A stretch of 49,052 nt of DNA from DASQEH01 sp038239485 (GCA_038239485.1 JBBSET010000027.1:1-49052); one strand, 5' to 3'; counted from the stretch's first letter, positions 27,383 to 35,490 are shown. The notes: a model not told the origin generated them from the sequence alone. Program-made: numbers and translations.

Positions 27383-28372
27383 TTGAGTGACGTGAAGATC
27401 GGATACGCCGCAGCGCTGGAGCAGTTCGGTCCGGGCGAGATCGTCACGCTTTCCGAGCAGGCCGAGCAGCATGGCTTCGTCGGCACGATGGCGGCCGACC
27501 ATTTCCAGCCGTGGGTGCCTCAGCAGGGCCAGGCGTCCTATGTCTGGAACGTTCTCAGCGCGCTCGGTCAGCGGACCACCGGCGACCTCGGGCCAGGAGT
27601 GACCTGCCCGAGCTTCCGGCACCACCCGGGCATCGTGGCGCAGGCCGCCGCGACCCTGGAGGTGATGTACCCGGGTCGCAGCTGGCTCGGACTCGGGTCG
27701 GGGGAGGCGCTCAACGAGCAGGTCTTCGGCGGCTACTGGCCGGAGGCGCCGGAACGGATCCGGATGATGTTCGAGGCGGTCGAGGTCATCCAGAAGCTGT
27801 TCACCGGTAAGGACGTGAAGCATGCGGGTGAGTTCTTCAAGCTCCACACCACCAGGCTGTGGACGATGCCTGACACCCCGCCACCGATCCTGATCGCCAC
27901 TGCCGGGCCGATCACGGCTCGCCGAAGCGGTGCCCGCTGCGACGGCATCATCACTCCTGGGGCGACGTCGGAGAAGGTTGCCGGCGTGCTCGCCAAGTTC
28001 GACGAGGGCGCGACGTCGGAGGGCAAGGACCCGGCGACGATGCCCAAGCTGCTCCAGCTCCACCTGTCGTGGGCCGCTGACGACGAGGAGGCCTACACCA
28101 ACGCGATCACCGAGTGGCCCAACGGTGGGATGAAGTTCGCCAAGCAGGACATCCGCTCGCCGCACGACTTCGCCCAGATGGCCTCGCTCGTGCGCCACGA
28201 GGACTTCGAGGGGCGGATGGTCATCTCGTCCGACCCCGACGAGCACCGGGCTGAGATCCAACGCTTCCTCGACCTCGGCATCACCCAGGTCTACCTGCAC
28301 AACGTCGGCCGCAACCAGACCGAATGGCTGGAGGTCTTCGGCCGCGACGTGCTGCCGAAGCTCCACCGCTAG
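27383..28372 (+). CDS. LLM-class F420-dependent oxidoreductase (FGD-like)
   Basis: 329-residue TIM-barrel oxidoreductase of the luciferase-like family, closest in pattern to the F420-dependent glucose-6-phosphate dehydrogenase group (TIGR03557-type): GTMAADHFQPWVPQQGQ, LGLGSGEALNEQVFGGYWP, and the PPPILIATAGPITARR segment. It would transfer hydride between a substrate and coenzyme F420; the substrate is unknown. TTG 27383 is chosen because GGAG lies at 27371-27374 and the protein then begins with the usual short lead-in to KIGYAA. A flavin reductase-like gene follows after 51 nt with its own promoter. Confidence 0.86.
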   Translation: MSDVKIGYAAALEQFGPGEIVTLSEQAEQHGFVGTMAADHFQPWVPQQGQASYVWNVLSALGQRTTGDLGPGVTCPSFRHHPGIVAQAAATLEVMYPGRSWLGLGSGEALNEQVFGGYWPEAPERIRMMFEAVEVIQKLFTGKDVKHAGEFFKLHTTRLWTMPDTPPPILIATAGPITARRSGARCDGIITPGATSEKVAGVLAKFDEGATSEGKDPATMPKLLQLHLSWAADDEEAYTNAITEWPNGGMKFAKQDIRSPHDFAQMASLVRHEDFEGRMVISSDPDEHRAEIQRFLDLGITQVYLHNVGRNQTEWLEVFGRDVLPKLHR

Positions 28373-28411
28373 CCCAACCCGCTAGCCCCGCCCTGCCCCG
28401 ATCGACCGCCG

Positions 28412-28417
28412 TAGCCT
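28412..28417 (+). promoter_or_regulatory. -10 box of leaderless flavin reductase promoter
   Basis: TAGCCT, 6 nt, GTG 28424. It is identical in sequence and distance to the pdtaR promoter. Confidence 0.55.
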
Positions 28418-28423
28418 GGGGCC

Positions 28424-28957
28424 GTGACGATCCACAGCAGCCACCCCTTCGTACCGCCGGAGTCCGAGCGCGACCCGTTGCGGCGGATGCGAGGGCGCAT
28501 CGGTGGCGTCGTGTCGCTCTGGACAGCCGGGCCGGCAGGGTCGGCCGACGAGGCGCGGGCCGGCCTTACCGTGTCGTCGTTCATGATCGCCGCGGGGGCG
28601 CCTGGCCACATCCTCGCGCTCATCGACGCCGACTCCGCTTTCGCCGATGCGGCACGCGGTACCGGCGTTGCCGTCGTGCAGCTGCTGGAATGGCCACACC
28701 AGCGACTGGCCGACGCGTTCGCCGGCCAGTTCCCCGCACCAGGTGGGCCGTTCCGGCTGGCCGACTGGGCCGATACCGCGTGGGGGCCGAGGCTGGCGAC
28801 TGCAACGACCTGGGCGGGGGTGCGACTCGCGCCGGCACGAGCGCGTGACGTCGGCTGGTCCGAGCTCGTCGACGGGGTCGTCGAGCATGTCGAGATCGGA
28901 CCGGAAGAAGCTCCGCTGGTACATCGCCGCGGCCGGTACCAGAAGCCTGCCGGCTGA
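28424..28957 (+). CDS. Flavin reductase-like FMN-binding protein
   Basis: 177-residue protein of the flavin reductase-like split-barrel family. The fold is indicated by GGVVSLWTAGP, the flavin-binding GLTVSSFMIAAGAPGHILAL and later VEHVEIGPEEAPLVHRRGRY. Members reduce FMN or bind it for a partner oxygenase; here the neighbouring F420-type oxidoreductase is a possible partner, but nothing proves it. GTG start, probably leaderless. The final RGRYQKPAG is typical of the family's last strand. It faces the homocysteine methyltransferase gene across a hairpin. Confidence 0.8.
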   Translation: MTIHSSHPFVPPESERDPLRRMRGRIGGVVSLWTAGPAGSADEARAGLTVSSFMIAAGAPGHILALIDADSAFADAARGTGVAVVQLLEWPHQRLADAFAGQFPAPGGPFRLADWADTAWGPRLATATTWAGVRLAPARARDVGWSELVDGVVEHVEIGPEEAPLVHRRGRYQKPAG

Positions 28958-28970
28958 CCGCGCCACCCGG

Positions 28971-29001
28971 CCTGACCCGGCAGCTCCGAGCCAGGGTCAG
29001 G
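28971..29001. terminator. Two-way hairpin between convergent genes
   Basis: CCTGACCC (28971-28978) pairs perfectly with GGGTCAGG (28994-29001) over a 15-nt loop, and the stem can extend inward by GG/CC with one bulge. It overlaps the last codons of the opposing methyltransferase gene. Confidence 0.55.
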
Positions 29002-29881
29002 CGGCGAGCAGGGCGGTCCGCATCGCCGCGACGTGCTCGGGCTCGGAGCCGCAGCAGGCGCCGATCAGGTCGATGCCCAGCTCTCGTAGCGTCAGTGCAT
29101 GGCGAGCGAGGTCGTCGGGCGGGACATCGTACTCGAAGTGGTCCCCGACCAGCTGAGGCAGGCCGGCGTTGGACTGGGCGACGAGCAGGATGTCGCCCAC
29201 CCGCGCCGCCACCAACTCGGCCGCGATGGTCTCCATCTCGGCCGGGCCGCGTCCGCAGTTGGCTCCGACACCGTCGACGCCCAGGGCCGCGAGGGCCTGA
29301 ACCGCGGCCGTGGGGGAGACCCCCATCATCGTGCGCAGGTTGGTGTCGAAGCTCAGGGTCGCGACGACCGGCAGCTCCGGCGTCACGAAGCGGGCCGCGG
29401 CCACAGCTGCCTCCGCCTCGGCCAGGTCGCTCATGGTCTCGATCAGGACCAGGTCGATACCGCCGGCGGCCAGCCCACGCAGCTGCTCCGCGAAGATGTC
29501 GCGGGCCTCGGCGTGGGTCAGGGTCCCGAGGGGGGACATCAGCTCACCTGTGGGTCCGAGCCCTCCCGCCACCAGCACGTCGTACCGTCGAGCCACCTCA
29601 CCTGCGAGACGCGCCGCAGCCTCGCTGAGCTCCTCGACCCGGTCGCCGGCACCTTGCATCTCGAGGCGCGGCCGGGTGCCGCCGAACGAGTTGGTCGTCA
29701 AGATGGCCGCGCCAGCCGAGGCGTACTCCTCGTGGATCGCCGTGATCGCCTCCGGGTGGTCGACGTTCCACACCTCGCCGCACCCGCCGCCGTCGAGCCC
29801 GCGCTGCTGGAGCAGGGTGCCCATCCCGCCGTCGAACATCACCAGACCACGGCTTGCGAGCAGATCTGCGAGCCTGTTCAC
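28997..29881 (-). CDS. Homocysteine S-methyltransferase family protein
   Basis: 294-residue barrel of the homocysteine/betaine-homocysteine methyltransferase family. The zinc-binding cysteines are in GANCGRGP and the C-terminal GACCGSEP; the N-terminus has LVMFDGGMGTLLQQ. Such enzymes move a methyl group to homocysteine, making methionine; the donor (S-methylmethionine, betaine or other) cannot be told. GTG 29881 overlaps the stop of the upstream virulence-factor-family gene (GTGA), so the pair is translationally coupled. The longer open frame upstream is a shadow of that gene. Confidence 0.9.
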   Translation of the reverse strand: MNRLADLLASRGLVMFDGGMGTLLQQRGLDGGGCGEVWNVDHPEAITAIHEEYASAGAAILTTNSFGGTRPRLEMQGAGDRVEELSEAAARLAGEVARRYDVLVAGGLGPTGELMSPLGTLTHAEARDIFAEQLRGLAAGGIDLVLIETMSDLAEAEAAVAAARFVTPELPVVATLSFDTNLRTMMGVSPTAAVQALAALGVDGVGANCGRGPAEMETIAAELVAARVGDILLVAQSNAGLPQLVGDHFEYDVPPDDLARHALTLRELGIDLIGACCGSEPEHVAAMRTALLAA

Positions 29882-30207
29882 GAGCCCCCTCCCGGAGCCT
29901 GGGCCTCGGCTATCGCCCCGGCAAGCGTGTCCAGGTAGGCCGCGACGGCCTCGGGCGTCCACTGCGACTCGAGAGCGGTGACCACGTCGTCGGCGACGGC
30001 CGAGGGCGCGCCCTCTGCCGCCGTCCACTCGCCCCGGCGCCATCCGGCCAGGTAGTCGTCGCTGGACACGTCGCCGAGGCGCATCGCCGCATCGTCGATC
30101 GCCTCTTGGAACCTCGACGGAAGGGGCGACTTGGTCACGTCGGCGCCGTCGCGGACGACGACGAGCGACGGGAGCCGTCGCCAATAGGTGATCTGATACT
30201 CAGGCAC
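29878..30207 (-). CDS. 'Virulence factor' family protein (Virulence_fact type)
   Basis: 109-residue soluble protein beginning VPEYQITYWRRLPSLVVVRDG, the hallmark N-terminus of the Virulence_fact family; function unknown despite the name. The middle has DYLAGWRRGEW, and the C-terminal half is helical. GTG 30207 is chosen because the family starts there and because TACCAT lies 7 nt before it on the reverse strand, a leaderless arrangement. It is coupled (GTGA) to a homocysteine methyltransferase gene, suggesting a role linked to one-carbon or methionine chemistry (inference). Confidence 0.75.
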   Translation of the reverse strand: MPEYQITYWRRLPSLVVVRDGADVTKSPLPSRFQEAIDDAAMRLGDVSSDDYLAGWRRGEWTAAEGAPSAVADDVVTALESQWTPEAVAAYLDTLAGAIAEAQAPGGGS

Positions 30208-30214
30208 ACCGATG

Positions 30215-30220
30215 ATGGTA
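30215..30220 (-). promoter_or_regulatory. -10 box of leaderless virulence-factor-family gene
   Basis: TACCAT on the reverse strand, 7 nt before GTG 30207. It would drive the two-gene unit with the methyltransferase. Confidence 0.5.
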
Positions 30221-30330
30221 TCCGCGGCCGGGACGCCTTCCGGGCGTCGTCCAGATGCTGCCGCAGGCCCCAGGGCCACCGCCTGCCGATCCGCCGAACC
30301 CGCGCGCCGAACCCGCCCGGCGGCGCACGG

Positions 30331-30336
30331 CAAGAT
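30331..30336 (+). promoter_or_regulatory. -10 box of leaderless phosphotransferase promoter
   Basis: CAAGAT, 7 nt, ATG 30344. It departs from TANNNT at the first base but keeps the A and T that matter most. Confidence 0.4.
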
Positions 30337-30343
30337 GACAGCC

Positions 30344-31294
30344 ATGCCTCTGGACTGGTTCGGTACCCCGATGTCACCGCTCGGCGGCGGCTACAGCGGC
30401 GAGACCTTCCTGGTGGGTGAGGGAACCGACGGGGTGGTCCTGCGCATCTACCGCCGCAACCCGGACCGGGCGGCGGTCGACGCGAGTCTGCTACGCCTGG
30501 TACGCGGCATCATCGCGGTACCCGCCGTGCTCGATGTCCGGGTCGCTACGGACGCCTCGCCAGGGCTGGTGGCAACCGAGCGCCTGCCCGGCGTAGCTCT
30601 CGACCGGCTGCTGCGCGACCAGGCCGACAACCTCGACTGGCCGGCGCTTGCGTCCTCGTTGGCCGGCGTGCTCATCTCGCTGTCAGGCGTGCCGTTCCTG
30701 CGGCCCGGATTCTTCGCCGACCCGACCTTGTCCGTGTCGGGCGGGGGCATGCCGACGGACCTTGCCGACTGGGTGCAGGAGCTGCGCACCACGACCCGGT
30801 TGGCCTCCTGGCCCGACGCCGACTGGCGCGCGCTTCGGGGGCTCGTCGACCAGGCCCAGCTCCTCATCGACGGCGACGGGCCCGAGCTGCCTCCGCGGAC
30901 GGTGCTCGTCCACAGCGACTTCAACCCCAAGAACCTCCTGGTCGACCCGCTGACCTCGACAGTCACCGGCGTCGTCGACTGGGAGTTCGCCCATGCCGGC
31001 TCGGTTTTCACCGACATCGGCAACCTGACCCGGTTCGAGCGCGACGACCGGCTCCTGGCCCCACTGCTCGACGCGTTCACCGCGAACGCACCTGGCCGGC
31101 CTGAGCAGCCGTTCGTCAAGGGCCGCGCAGCAGACCTCTGGGCACTCGTGGATCTGGCCGGGCGACCAGCCGGACATCCCGTCGGGGAGCTCGCATCGAC
31201 CCTGTTGCTGGCACAGGCCCGCTCCGGCGATCTATCGGCCTGGCCGTGGCCGACCCGCCGCGTTGACCCCGTAGGTGAGCACGAAGTATCCTGA
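30344..31294 (+). CDS. Aminoglycoside phosphotransferase-family kinase
   Basis: 316-residue protein-kinase-like phosphotransferase (APH superfamily). The N-terminal lobe has LGGGYSGETFLV and VVLRIYRR (ATP lysine replaced by Arg); the catalytic loop is LVHSDFNPKNLLVD with the metal motif VTGVVDWEFAHAGS, then DIGNLTRF. Substrates of chromosomal members are mostly unknown sugars or small molecules, so drug resistance should not be assumed. ATG 30344 is chosen because CAAGAT (30331-30336) lies 7 nt upstream; ATG 30335 is three codons earlier and would lie in that box. The rpsA promoter lies inside its 3' end. Confidence 0.85.
   Translation: MPLDWFGTPMSPLGGGYSGETFLVGEGTDGVVLRIYRRNPDRAAVDASLLRLVRGIIAVPAVLDVRVATDASPGLVATERLPGVALDRLLRDQADNLDWPALASSLAGVLISLSGVPFLRPGFFADPTLSVSGGGMPTDLADWVQELRTTTRLASWPDADWRALRGLVDQAQLLIDGDGPELPPRTVLVHSDFNPKNLLVDPLTSTVTGVVDWEFAHAGSVFTDIGNLTRFERDDRLLAPLLDAFTANAPGRPEQPFVKGRAADLWALVDLAGRPAGHPVGELASTLLLAQARSGDLSAWPWPTRRVDPVGEHEVS
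31263..31292 (+). promoter_or_regulatory. Promoter of rpsA
   Basis: TTGACC (31263-31268), 18-nt spacer, TATCCT (31287-31292): the best -35/-10 pair in the window, lying inside the last codons of the phosphotransferase gene. It gives a leader of about 155 nt before rpsA. The leader holds a CAAAGG-G-CCTTTG palindrome (31398-31410) and a weak GGAG at 31440-31443. Confidence 0.65.
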
Positions 31295-31455
31295 GAGACG
31301 CGCTATGGGCCTGCAGGACCTCAGACCGAGCAGGCTCGTGCTCGTACTTCTCATCCCCAGGTCAATCGCGGTCCGGGTAGCTCGGTGGGAACGCGATCAA
31401 AGGGCCTTTGGCGTGCACTCACGACCACATCCACCCAACGGAGTTCCACATCCTT

Positions 31456-32946
31456 ATGACCAGCAGCATCGAGGCCCCTCCCGCCGTACAGGAGACACCG
31501 CAGGTAGCGGTCAACGACATCGGCTCGGCGGAGGACTTCCTCGCCGCGATCGACGCCACCATCAAGTACTTCAACGACGGCGACATCGTCGACGGGATCA
31601 TCGTCAAGGTGGACCGCGACGAAGTGCTCCTCGACATCGGCTACAAGACCGAGGGCGTCATCCCGTCGCGCGAGCTGTCGATCAAGCACGATGTCGACCC
31701 CAGCGACGTCGTCGCCGTTGGTGACAAGGTCGAGGCCCTCGTCCTCCAGAAGGAGGACAAGGAAGGCCGGCTGATCCTGTCGAAGAAGCGCGCGCAGTAC
31801 GAGCGCGCCTGGGGCACGATCGAGAAGATCAAGGAAGAGGACGGCGTCGTCACCGGCTCGGTGATCGAGGTCGTCAAGGGTGGTCTGATCATCGACATCG
31901 GCCTTCGCGGGTTCCTCCCCGCCTCCCTCGTCGAGATGCGCCGGGTCCGCGACCTGCAGCCGTATGTCGGCAAGGAGCTCGAAGCCAAGATCATCGAGCT
32001 CGACAAGAACCGCAACAACGTCGTGCTGTCGCGTCGAGCATGGCTCGAGCAGACCCAGTCCGAGGTCCGGCAGAACTTCCTCACCCAGCTCCAGAAGGGC
32101 CAGATCCGTCCCGGGGTCGTATCGTCGATCGTCAACTTCGGCGCCTTCGTCGACCTCGGCGGTGTCGACGGCCTGGTGCACGTGTCCGAGCTGTCCTGGA
32201 AGCACATCGACCACCCGAGCGAAGTCGTGGAAGTCGGCCAGGAGGTCACCGTCGAGGTCCTCGACGTCGACATGGACCGCGAGCGGGTCTCGCTGTCCCT
32301 CAAGGCGACGCAGGAAGACCCGTGGCAGCAGTTCGCACGCACCCACCAGATGGGTCAGATCGTGCCTGGCAAGGTCACCAAGCTGGTTCCGTTCGGTGCG
32401 TTCGTGCGCGTCGACGAGGGCATCGAGGGCCTGGTCCACATCTCCGAGCTGGCCGAGCGCCACGTCGAGATCCCCGAGCAGGTCGTGCAGGTCAACGACG
32501 ACGTGATGGTCAAGATCATCGACATCGACCTCGAGCGGCGCCGCATCTCGCTCTCGCTCAAGCAGGCCAACGAGGGCGTCGACCACACCGCCGACGACTT
32601 CGACCCGACCCTGTACGGCATGTCCGCGTCGTACGACGAGGCCGGCAACTACCTGTACCCCGATGGCTTCGACGCCGAGACCGGCGAGTGGCTCGAAGGT
32701 TATGACGACCAGAAGGCGGCCTGGGAGCGGCAGTACGCCGAGGCCCATGCCCGCTGGGAGGCTCACAAGGCGCAGGTCCAAGAGGCCCAGCGTGCCGACG
32801 TGGAAGCCGGCGAGGCGTCCAGCTACTCGTCGGAGGACAAGCCGGCGGCTGCCGCGGCCAGCAGCCCTGCTGAGGTCGCCGAAGGATCGCTGGCGTCCGA
32901 CGAGGCGCTCCAGGCGCTCCGCGAGAAGCTCACCGGCGGTCAATGA
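31456..32946 (+). CDS. rpsA: 30S ribosomal protein S1
   Basis: 496-residue S1 protein with four S1 RNA-binding repeats (~35-105, 120-190, 205-275, 290-360), each with GxVxxIVxFGAFVDLG-like strands, for example SSIVNFGAFVDLGGVDGLVH and LVPFGAFVRVDEGIEGLVH. It helps the ribosome take up structured mRNAs. The C-terminal ~130 residues are acidic and Ala/Glu-rich without S1 repeats, as in other actinobacteria, where the short repeat number goes with extensive leaderless translation. ATG 31456 opens the conserved N-terminus. The stop overlaps the next gene (ATGA). Confidence 0.97.
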   Translation: MTSSIEAPPAVQETPQVAVNDIGSAEDFLAAIDATIKYFNDGDIVDGIIVKVDRDEVLLDIGYKTEGVIPSRELSIKHDVDPSDVVAVGDKVEALVLQKEDKEGRLILSKKRAQYERAWGTIEKIKEEDGVVTGSVIEVVKGGLIIDIGLRGFLPASLVEMRRVRDLQPYVGKELEAKIIELDKNRNNVVLSRRAWLEQTQSEVRQNFLTQLQKGQIRPGVVSSIVNFGAFVDLGGVDGLVHVSELSWKHIDHPSEVVEVGQEVTVEVLDVDMDRERVSLSLKATQEDPWQQFARTHQMGQIVPGKVTKLVPFGAFVRVDEGIEGLVHISELAERHVEIPEQVVQVNDDVMVKIIDIDLERRRISLSLKQANEGVDHTADDFDPTLYGMSASYDEAGNYLYPDGFDAETGEWLEGYDDQKAAWERQYAEAHARWEAHKAQVQEAQRADVEAGEASSYSSEDKPAAAAASSPAEVAEGSLASDEALQALREKLTGGQ

Positions 32947-34199
32947 CACCGCGCTGCCGCCCGTCGGCAGCGACCACGCACGGCCCGCGGCCCTCTTCCC
33001 ATCCGGGAGGGGGGCTGCGGCTCGTCGGGGGCGTGCTCGCGGCCGCTGCGCTGCTGCTGTCCGGCTGTACGTCGACTCCGAGCTCGTCTGGCACAGGCAG
33101 CCCGCCTGGCTCGACGGCCCACACGGATCCGACCCGCTGGCTCGTCACCCTGGGGGACAGCTACATCTCCGGGGAAGGCGCGCGCTGGGCGGGCAACACC
33201 TCCGGCCATCCCGGCCCGGTAGACGCACTGGGGCCCGGCGCGTACGCGAGCCAAGCGGGTCGCGGGAGCGAATCCGGATGTGACCGAGCCCTGACGTCGG
33301 TGGCCGCACTGCGAGGCGGCCCGTTTCGGGGCCGGAACCTGGCCTGCTCCGGCGCGACCGTCGCCTCACACGGAACCGGTCACTCCTTCGTGCCGGGACT
33401 GGACTGGTACGACGACGGCAGGGGCCACGTCAGCCAGCTGGTGGCGCTGCGGAGGTTCGCCTCCCACCACGACGTCGGCGACATCGTGGTGTCGATCGGC
33501 GGCAACGACTTCGGGTTCGGCTCGGTCCTCGGCTCATGCGTATCTGACTTCGTGTCGGCCGTGGGACGGCCGCACCCGGCGTACTGCAAGGCTGACCCGT
33601 CGGTCGTAGACCACTTCAGCCGGGCGAGCGCGGCTGCCGTCACCCGTCGTATCGCGCTCGCACTCGGCCGGGTCGAGCAGGCGATGCGGATGGCTGGTCG
33701 CCCCACGACGAGCTATGCCCTGATCGTCGAGACGTACCCCTCCCCGGTCGCGCCGGGCGCGAGGATCCGCTACCCGCAGAACCTGCTGCAGCGGCTGTTC
33801 ATCGGCGGCTGCCCGGTGTTCGACGCCGACGCGACATGGGCGAACCGTGTCGTGGTCCCCACGATCAATGACGCTGTCACCGACGCCGTGGCGGCCAGCG
33901 ACCTGCCCAACGTCGCAGAGCTCGACCTGAGGCGGGCCTTCGACGGCCACCGGCTGTGTGAGAAAGGTGCCCATCAGCTGCAACAGACGCGCCTGGACTC
34001 GTGGCGCTCGGCAGGTGCGAGGGCGCAGCTCGAGTGGGTCAACGAGCTGTACGTCAAGTCCTCGCCTTGGCGCGCGGTGGAGTCCTTCCACCCGAACTAC
34101 TGGGGCACACTGGCGGAGCGGCGTTGCGTCCTGTCCGCCGTCCGGGCTCTCCGGGTCCGGTCCGGCGTCTGTCGGGCTGGCACCTTCCGGCAGCGGTGA
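32943..34199 (+). CDS. SGNH/GDSL-type hydrolase lipoprotein
   Basis: 418-residue exported esterase-like protein. A lipoprotein signal ends in LLSGC (C42); the Ser block TLGDSYISGEGA holds nucleophile S73; the Gly/Asn blocks are NLACSGAT and SIGGNDFGFG; the Asp/His block is ESFHPNYWG. Several cysteine pairs suggest disulfides. Close in pattern to secreted actinomycete SGNH hydrolases; the substrate (lipid, glycan ester) is unknown. ATG overlaps the rpsA stop (ATGA), so its translation appears coupled to a ribosomal protein gene, which is unusual. A start further downstream, closer to the signal helix, is possible. Confidence 0.85.
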   Translation: MTPRCRPSAATTHGPRPSSHPGGGLRLVGGVLAAAALLLSGCTSTPSSSGTGSPPGSTAHTDPTRWLVTLGDSYISGEGARWAGNTSGHPGPVDALGPGAYASQAGRGSESGCDRALTSVAALRGGPFRGRNLACSGATVASHGTGHSFVPGLDWYDDGRGHVSQLVALRRFASHHDVGDIVVSIGGNDFGFGSVLGSCVSDFVSAVGRPHPAYCKADPSVVDHFSRASAAAVTRRIALALGRVEQAMRMAGRPTTSYALIVETYPSPVAPGARIRYPQNLLQRLFIGGCPVFDADATWANRVVVPTINDAVTDAVAASDLPNVAELDLRRAFDGHRLCEKGAHQLQQTRLDSWRSAGARAQLEWVNELYVKSSPWRAVESFHPNYWGTLAERRCVLSAVRALRVRSGVCRAGTFRQR

Positions 34200-34248
34200 C
34201 GCCGACCGCCTTGTGACAGCCGAACCGCGTCATGACGACGGCGACGGG

Positions 34249-34440
34249 TCAGAAGTGCGGTTTCGCGGCATACGGCGTGCTGGGCAGCGCAGTGGGGGCC
34301 CAGTCGCGCGGAAGGCCCGACGAGGAGCGGAGGCCGTAGCCGTCGGCCATGATGATCGAAGCCAACCGCCAGCCGAACCACAGCGCGAAGACCGCTACTG
34401 CTGTGATCAGGACAACGATGGTGAGCGTGCTCATACTCAC
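34249..34440 (-). CDS. Small single-span membrane protein
   Basis: 63 residues: one transmembrane helix (LTIVVLITAVAVFALWFGW, ~6-24) and a polar C-terminal tail ending KPHF. No family recognised. GTG 34440 or ATG 34434 may be the start; neither has a clear ribosome site. It is divergent from the GlxA-type regulator, and a TCACA-G-TGTGA palindrome covers its start codon, so it is a likely target of that regulator. It could also be non-coding, but the clean helix followed by a charged tail and the divergent layout favour a real gene. Confidence 0.55.
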   Translation of the reverse strand: MSMSTLTIVVLITAVAVFALWFGWRLASIIMADGYGLRSSSGLPRDWAPTALPSTPYAAKPHF

Positions 34441-34466
34441 AGTGTGACGCGAAGCGACACGTCACA
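34437..34466. promoter_or_regulatory. Clustered TGTGA/TCACA dyads (candidate operator)
   Basis: TCACA-G-TGTGA at 34437-34447 overlaps a second dyad TGTGACG (34443-34449) / CGTCACA (34460-34466). Both arms are perfect. They lie over the start of the small membrane protein gene. Confidence 0.5.
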
Positions 34467-34470
34467 GTAG

Positions 34471-34505
34471 TGGCAGAATTGACCTCCTACCTCGATTTTC
34501 TGCCA
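34471..34505. promoter_or_regulatory. TGGCAGAA inverted repeat before the GlxA-type regulator
   Basis: TGGCAGAA (34471-34478) and TTCTGCCA (34498-34505), perfect arms 19 nt apart. It covers a possible -35 (TTGACC, 34479-34484) and abuts a -10-like AAAGAT (34505-34510). TGGC-headed sites are typical for AdpA/GlxA-type regulators, so autoregulation is likely. Confidence 0.6.
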
Positions 34506-34515
34506 AAGATCTGCC

Positions 34516-35475
34516 ATGCTGGCGACCATGCTGACAAGCGTCGCGGTCCTCGTGTACGACGGAGTGGCGCCTTTCGAGCTCGGCGTGCTGTGTGAGGCGT
34601 GGGGCCTCGACCGCAGCGCCCAAGGTGTGCCCACGTTCGACTTCCGCATCTGCGCTCCGCGCAAGGGCCCGGTGCCGACCAGCCTGCCGGGCTTCGGGAT
34701 CGACGTCGAACACGGCCTCGAGGCACTCGTCGGCGCCGACCTGATCTGCCTCCCGGCAATGCCACGCGACGACAAGGTGCCCCCCGCTGTCCTCGACGCG
34801 CTCCGCACCGCCCATGACCGCGGCGCGCGGCTGCTGTCCGTGTGCGCCGGGGCGTTCGTCCTCGGAGAGGCCGGCCTCCTCGACGGGCGCCTCTGCACGA
34901 CCCACTGGTTGTATGTGGACGAGCTGCAGCGCAGGTTTCCCCTCGCCAACGTGAAGTGCGACGTGCTCTATGTCGACGACGGGTCGGTCATCACGTCGGC
35001 CGGCTCAGCGGCGGGACTGGATGCCTGCATCCACCTGATCAGGCAGGAGTTCGGCGCCGGCATCGCGGCGACGGTGGCCAGGCGGATGGTGGTGGCGCCG
35101 CACCGCGATGGTGGGCAGGCGCAGTTCATCGAGTCTCCCGTGCCGGTGTTCACGGCCGACACCTTGCAGCCGCTGCTGGAGTGGATGGGGAGCCATCTGC
35201 ACGAGGACCTGAGCGTCGAGGCGCTGGCCAGGAAGGCGCTGATGGCTCCGCGGACGTTCGCGCGACGGTTCAAGGCCGAGACAGGCACCACGCCGTACCA
35301 CTGGATCACCAACCAGCGGGTGATGTTGGCCGAGCGGCTCCTCGAGGAGTCCGAGGAGACGGTCGAGCGGATCTCCACCAGGGCGGGCTTCCACAACCCC
35401 ACCGCGTTCCGTCACCACTTCGCCCGTCTGCGGGGCACCAGCCCGCAGCGCTACCGGCGCAGCTTCAAGGCCTGA
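34516..35475 (+). CDS. GlxA-family transcriptional regulator (DJ-1/PfpI plus AraC domain)
   Basis: 319 residues: an N-terminal DJ-1/PfpI domain (~7-180) with C110 at the elbow (LLSVCAGAFVLGEAG), probably ligand-sensing rather than enzymatic, and a C-terminal AraC double helix-turn-helix (~234-317; SVEALARKALMAPRTFARRF, ISTRAGFHNPTAFRHHFARL). This layout matches GlxA, AdpA and related regulators. ATG 34516 follows AAAGAT by 5 nt; ATG 34528 is an alternative. Inverted repeats in the gap to the divergent small membrane gene are likely operators. The ligand is unknown. The phosphoesterase gene follows after 15 nt. Confidence 0.9.
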   Translation: MLATMLTSVAVLVYDGVAPFELGVLCEAWGLDRSAQGVPTFDFRICAPRKGPVPTSLPGFGIDVEHGLEALVGADLICLPAMPRDDKVPPAVLDALRTAHDRGARLLSVCAGAFVLGEAGLLDGRLCTTHWLYVDELQRRFPLANVKCDVLYVDDGSVITSAGSAAGLDACIHLIRQEFGAGIAATVARRMVVAPHRDGGQAQFIESPVPVFTADTLQPLLEWMGSHLHEDLSVEALARKALMAPRTFARRFKAETGTTPYHWITNQRVMLAERLLEESEETVERISTRAGFHNPTAFRHHFARLRGTSPQRYRRSFKA

Positions 35476-35490
35476 CAGGACGAGCCCGCC

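Noticed and set aside
31398..31410. CAAAGG-G-CCTTTG palindrome in the rpsA leader as a regulatory hairpin
   Set aside because: A one-base loop cannot form a stable RNA hairpin, and chance occurrence is likely; kept only as a note.
31351..32949. 532-codon reverse frame opposite rpsA
   Set aside because: Highly repetitive acidic/Val-Asp composition caused by the complementary S1 codons; no motif.
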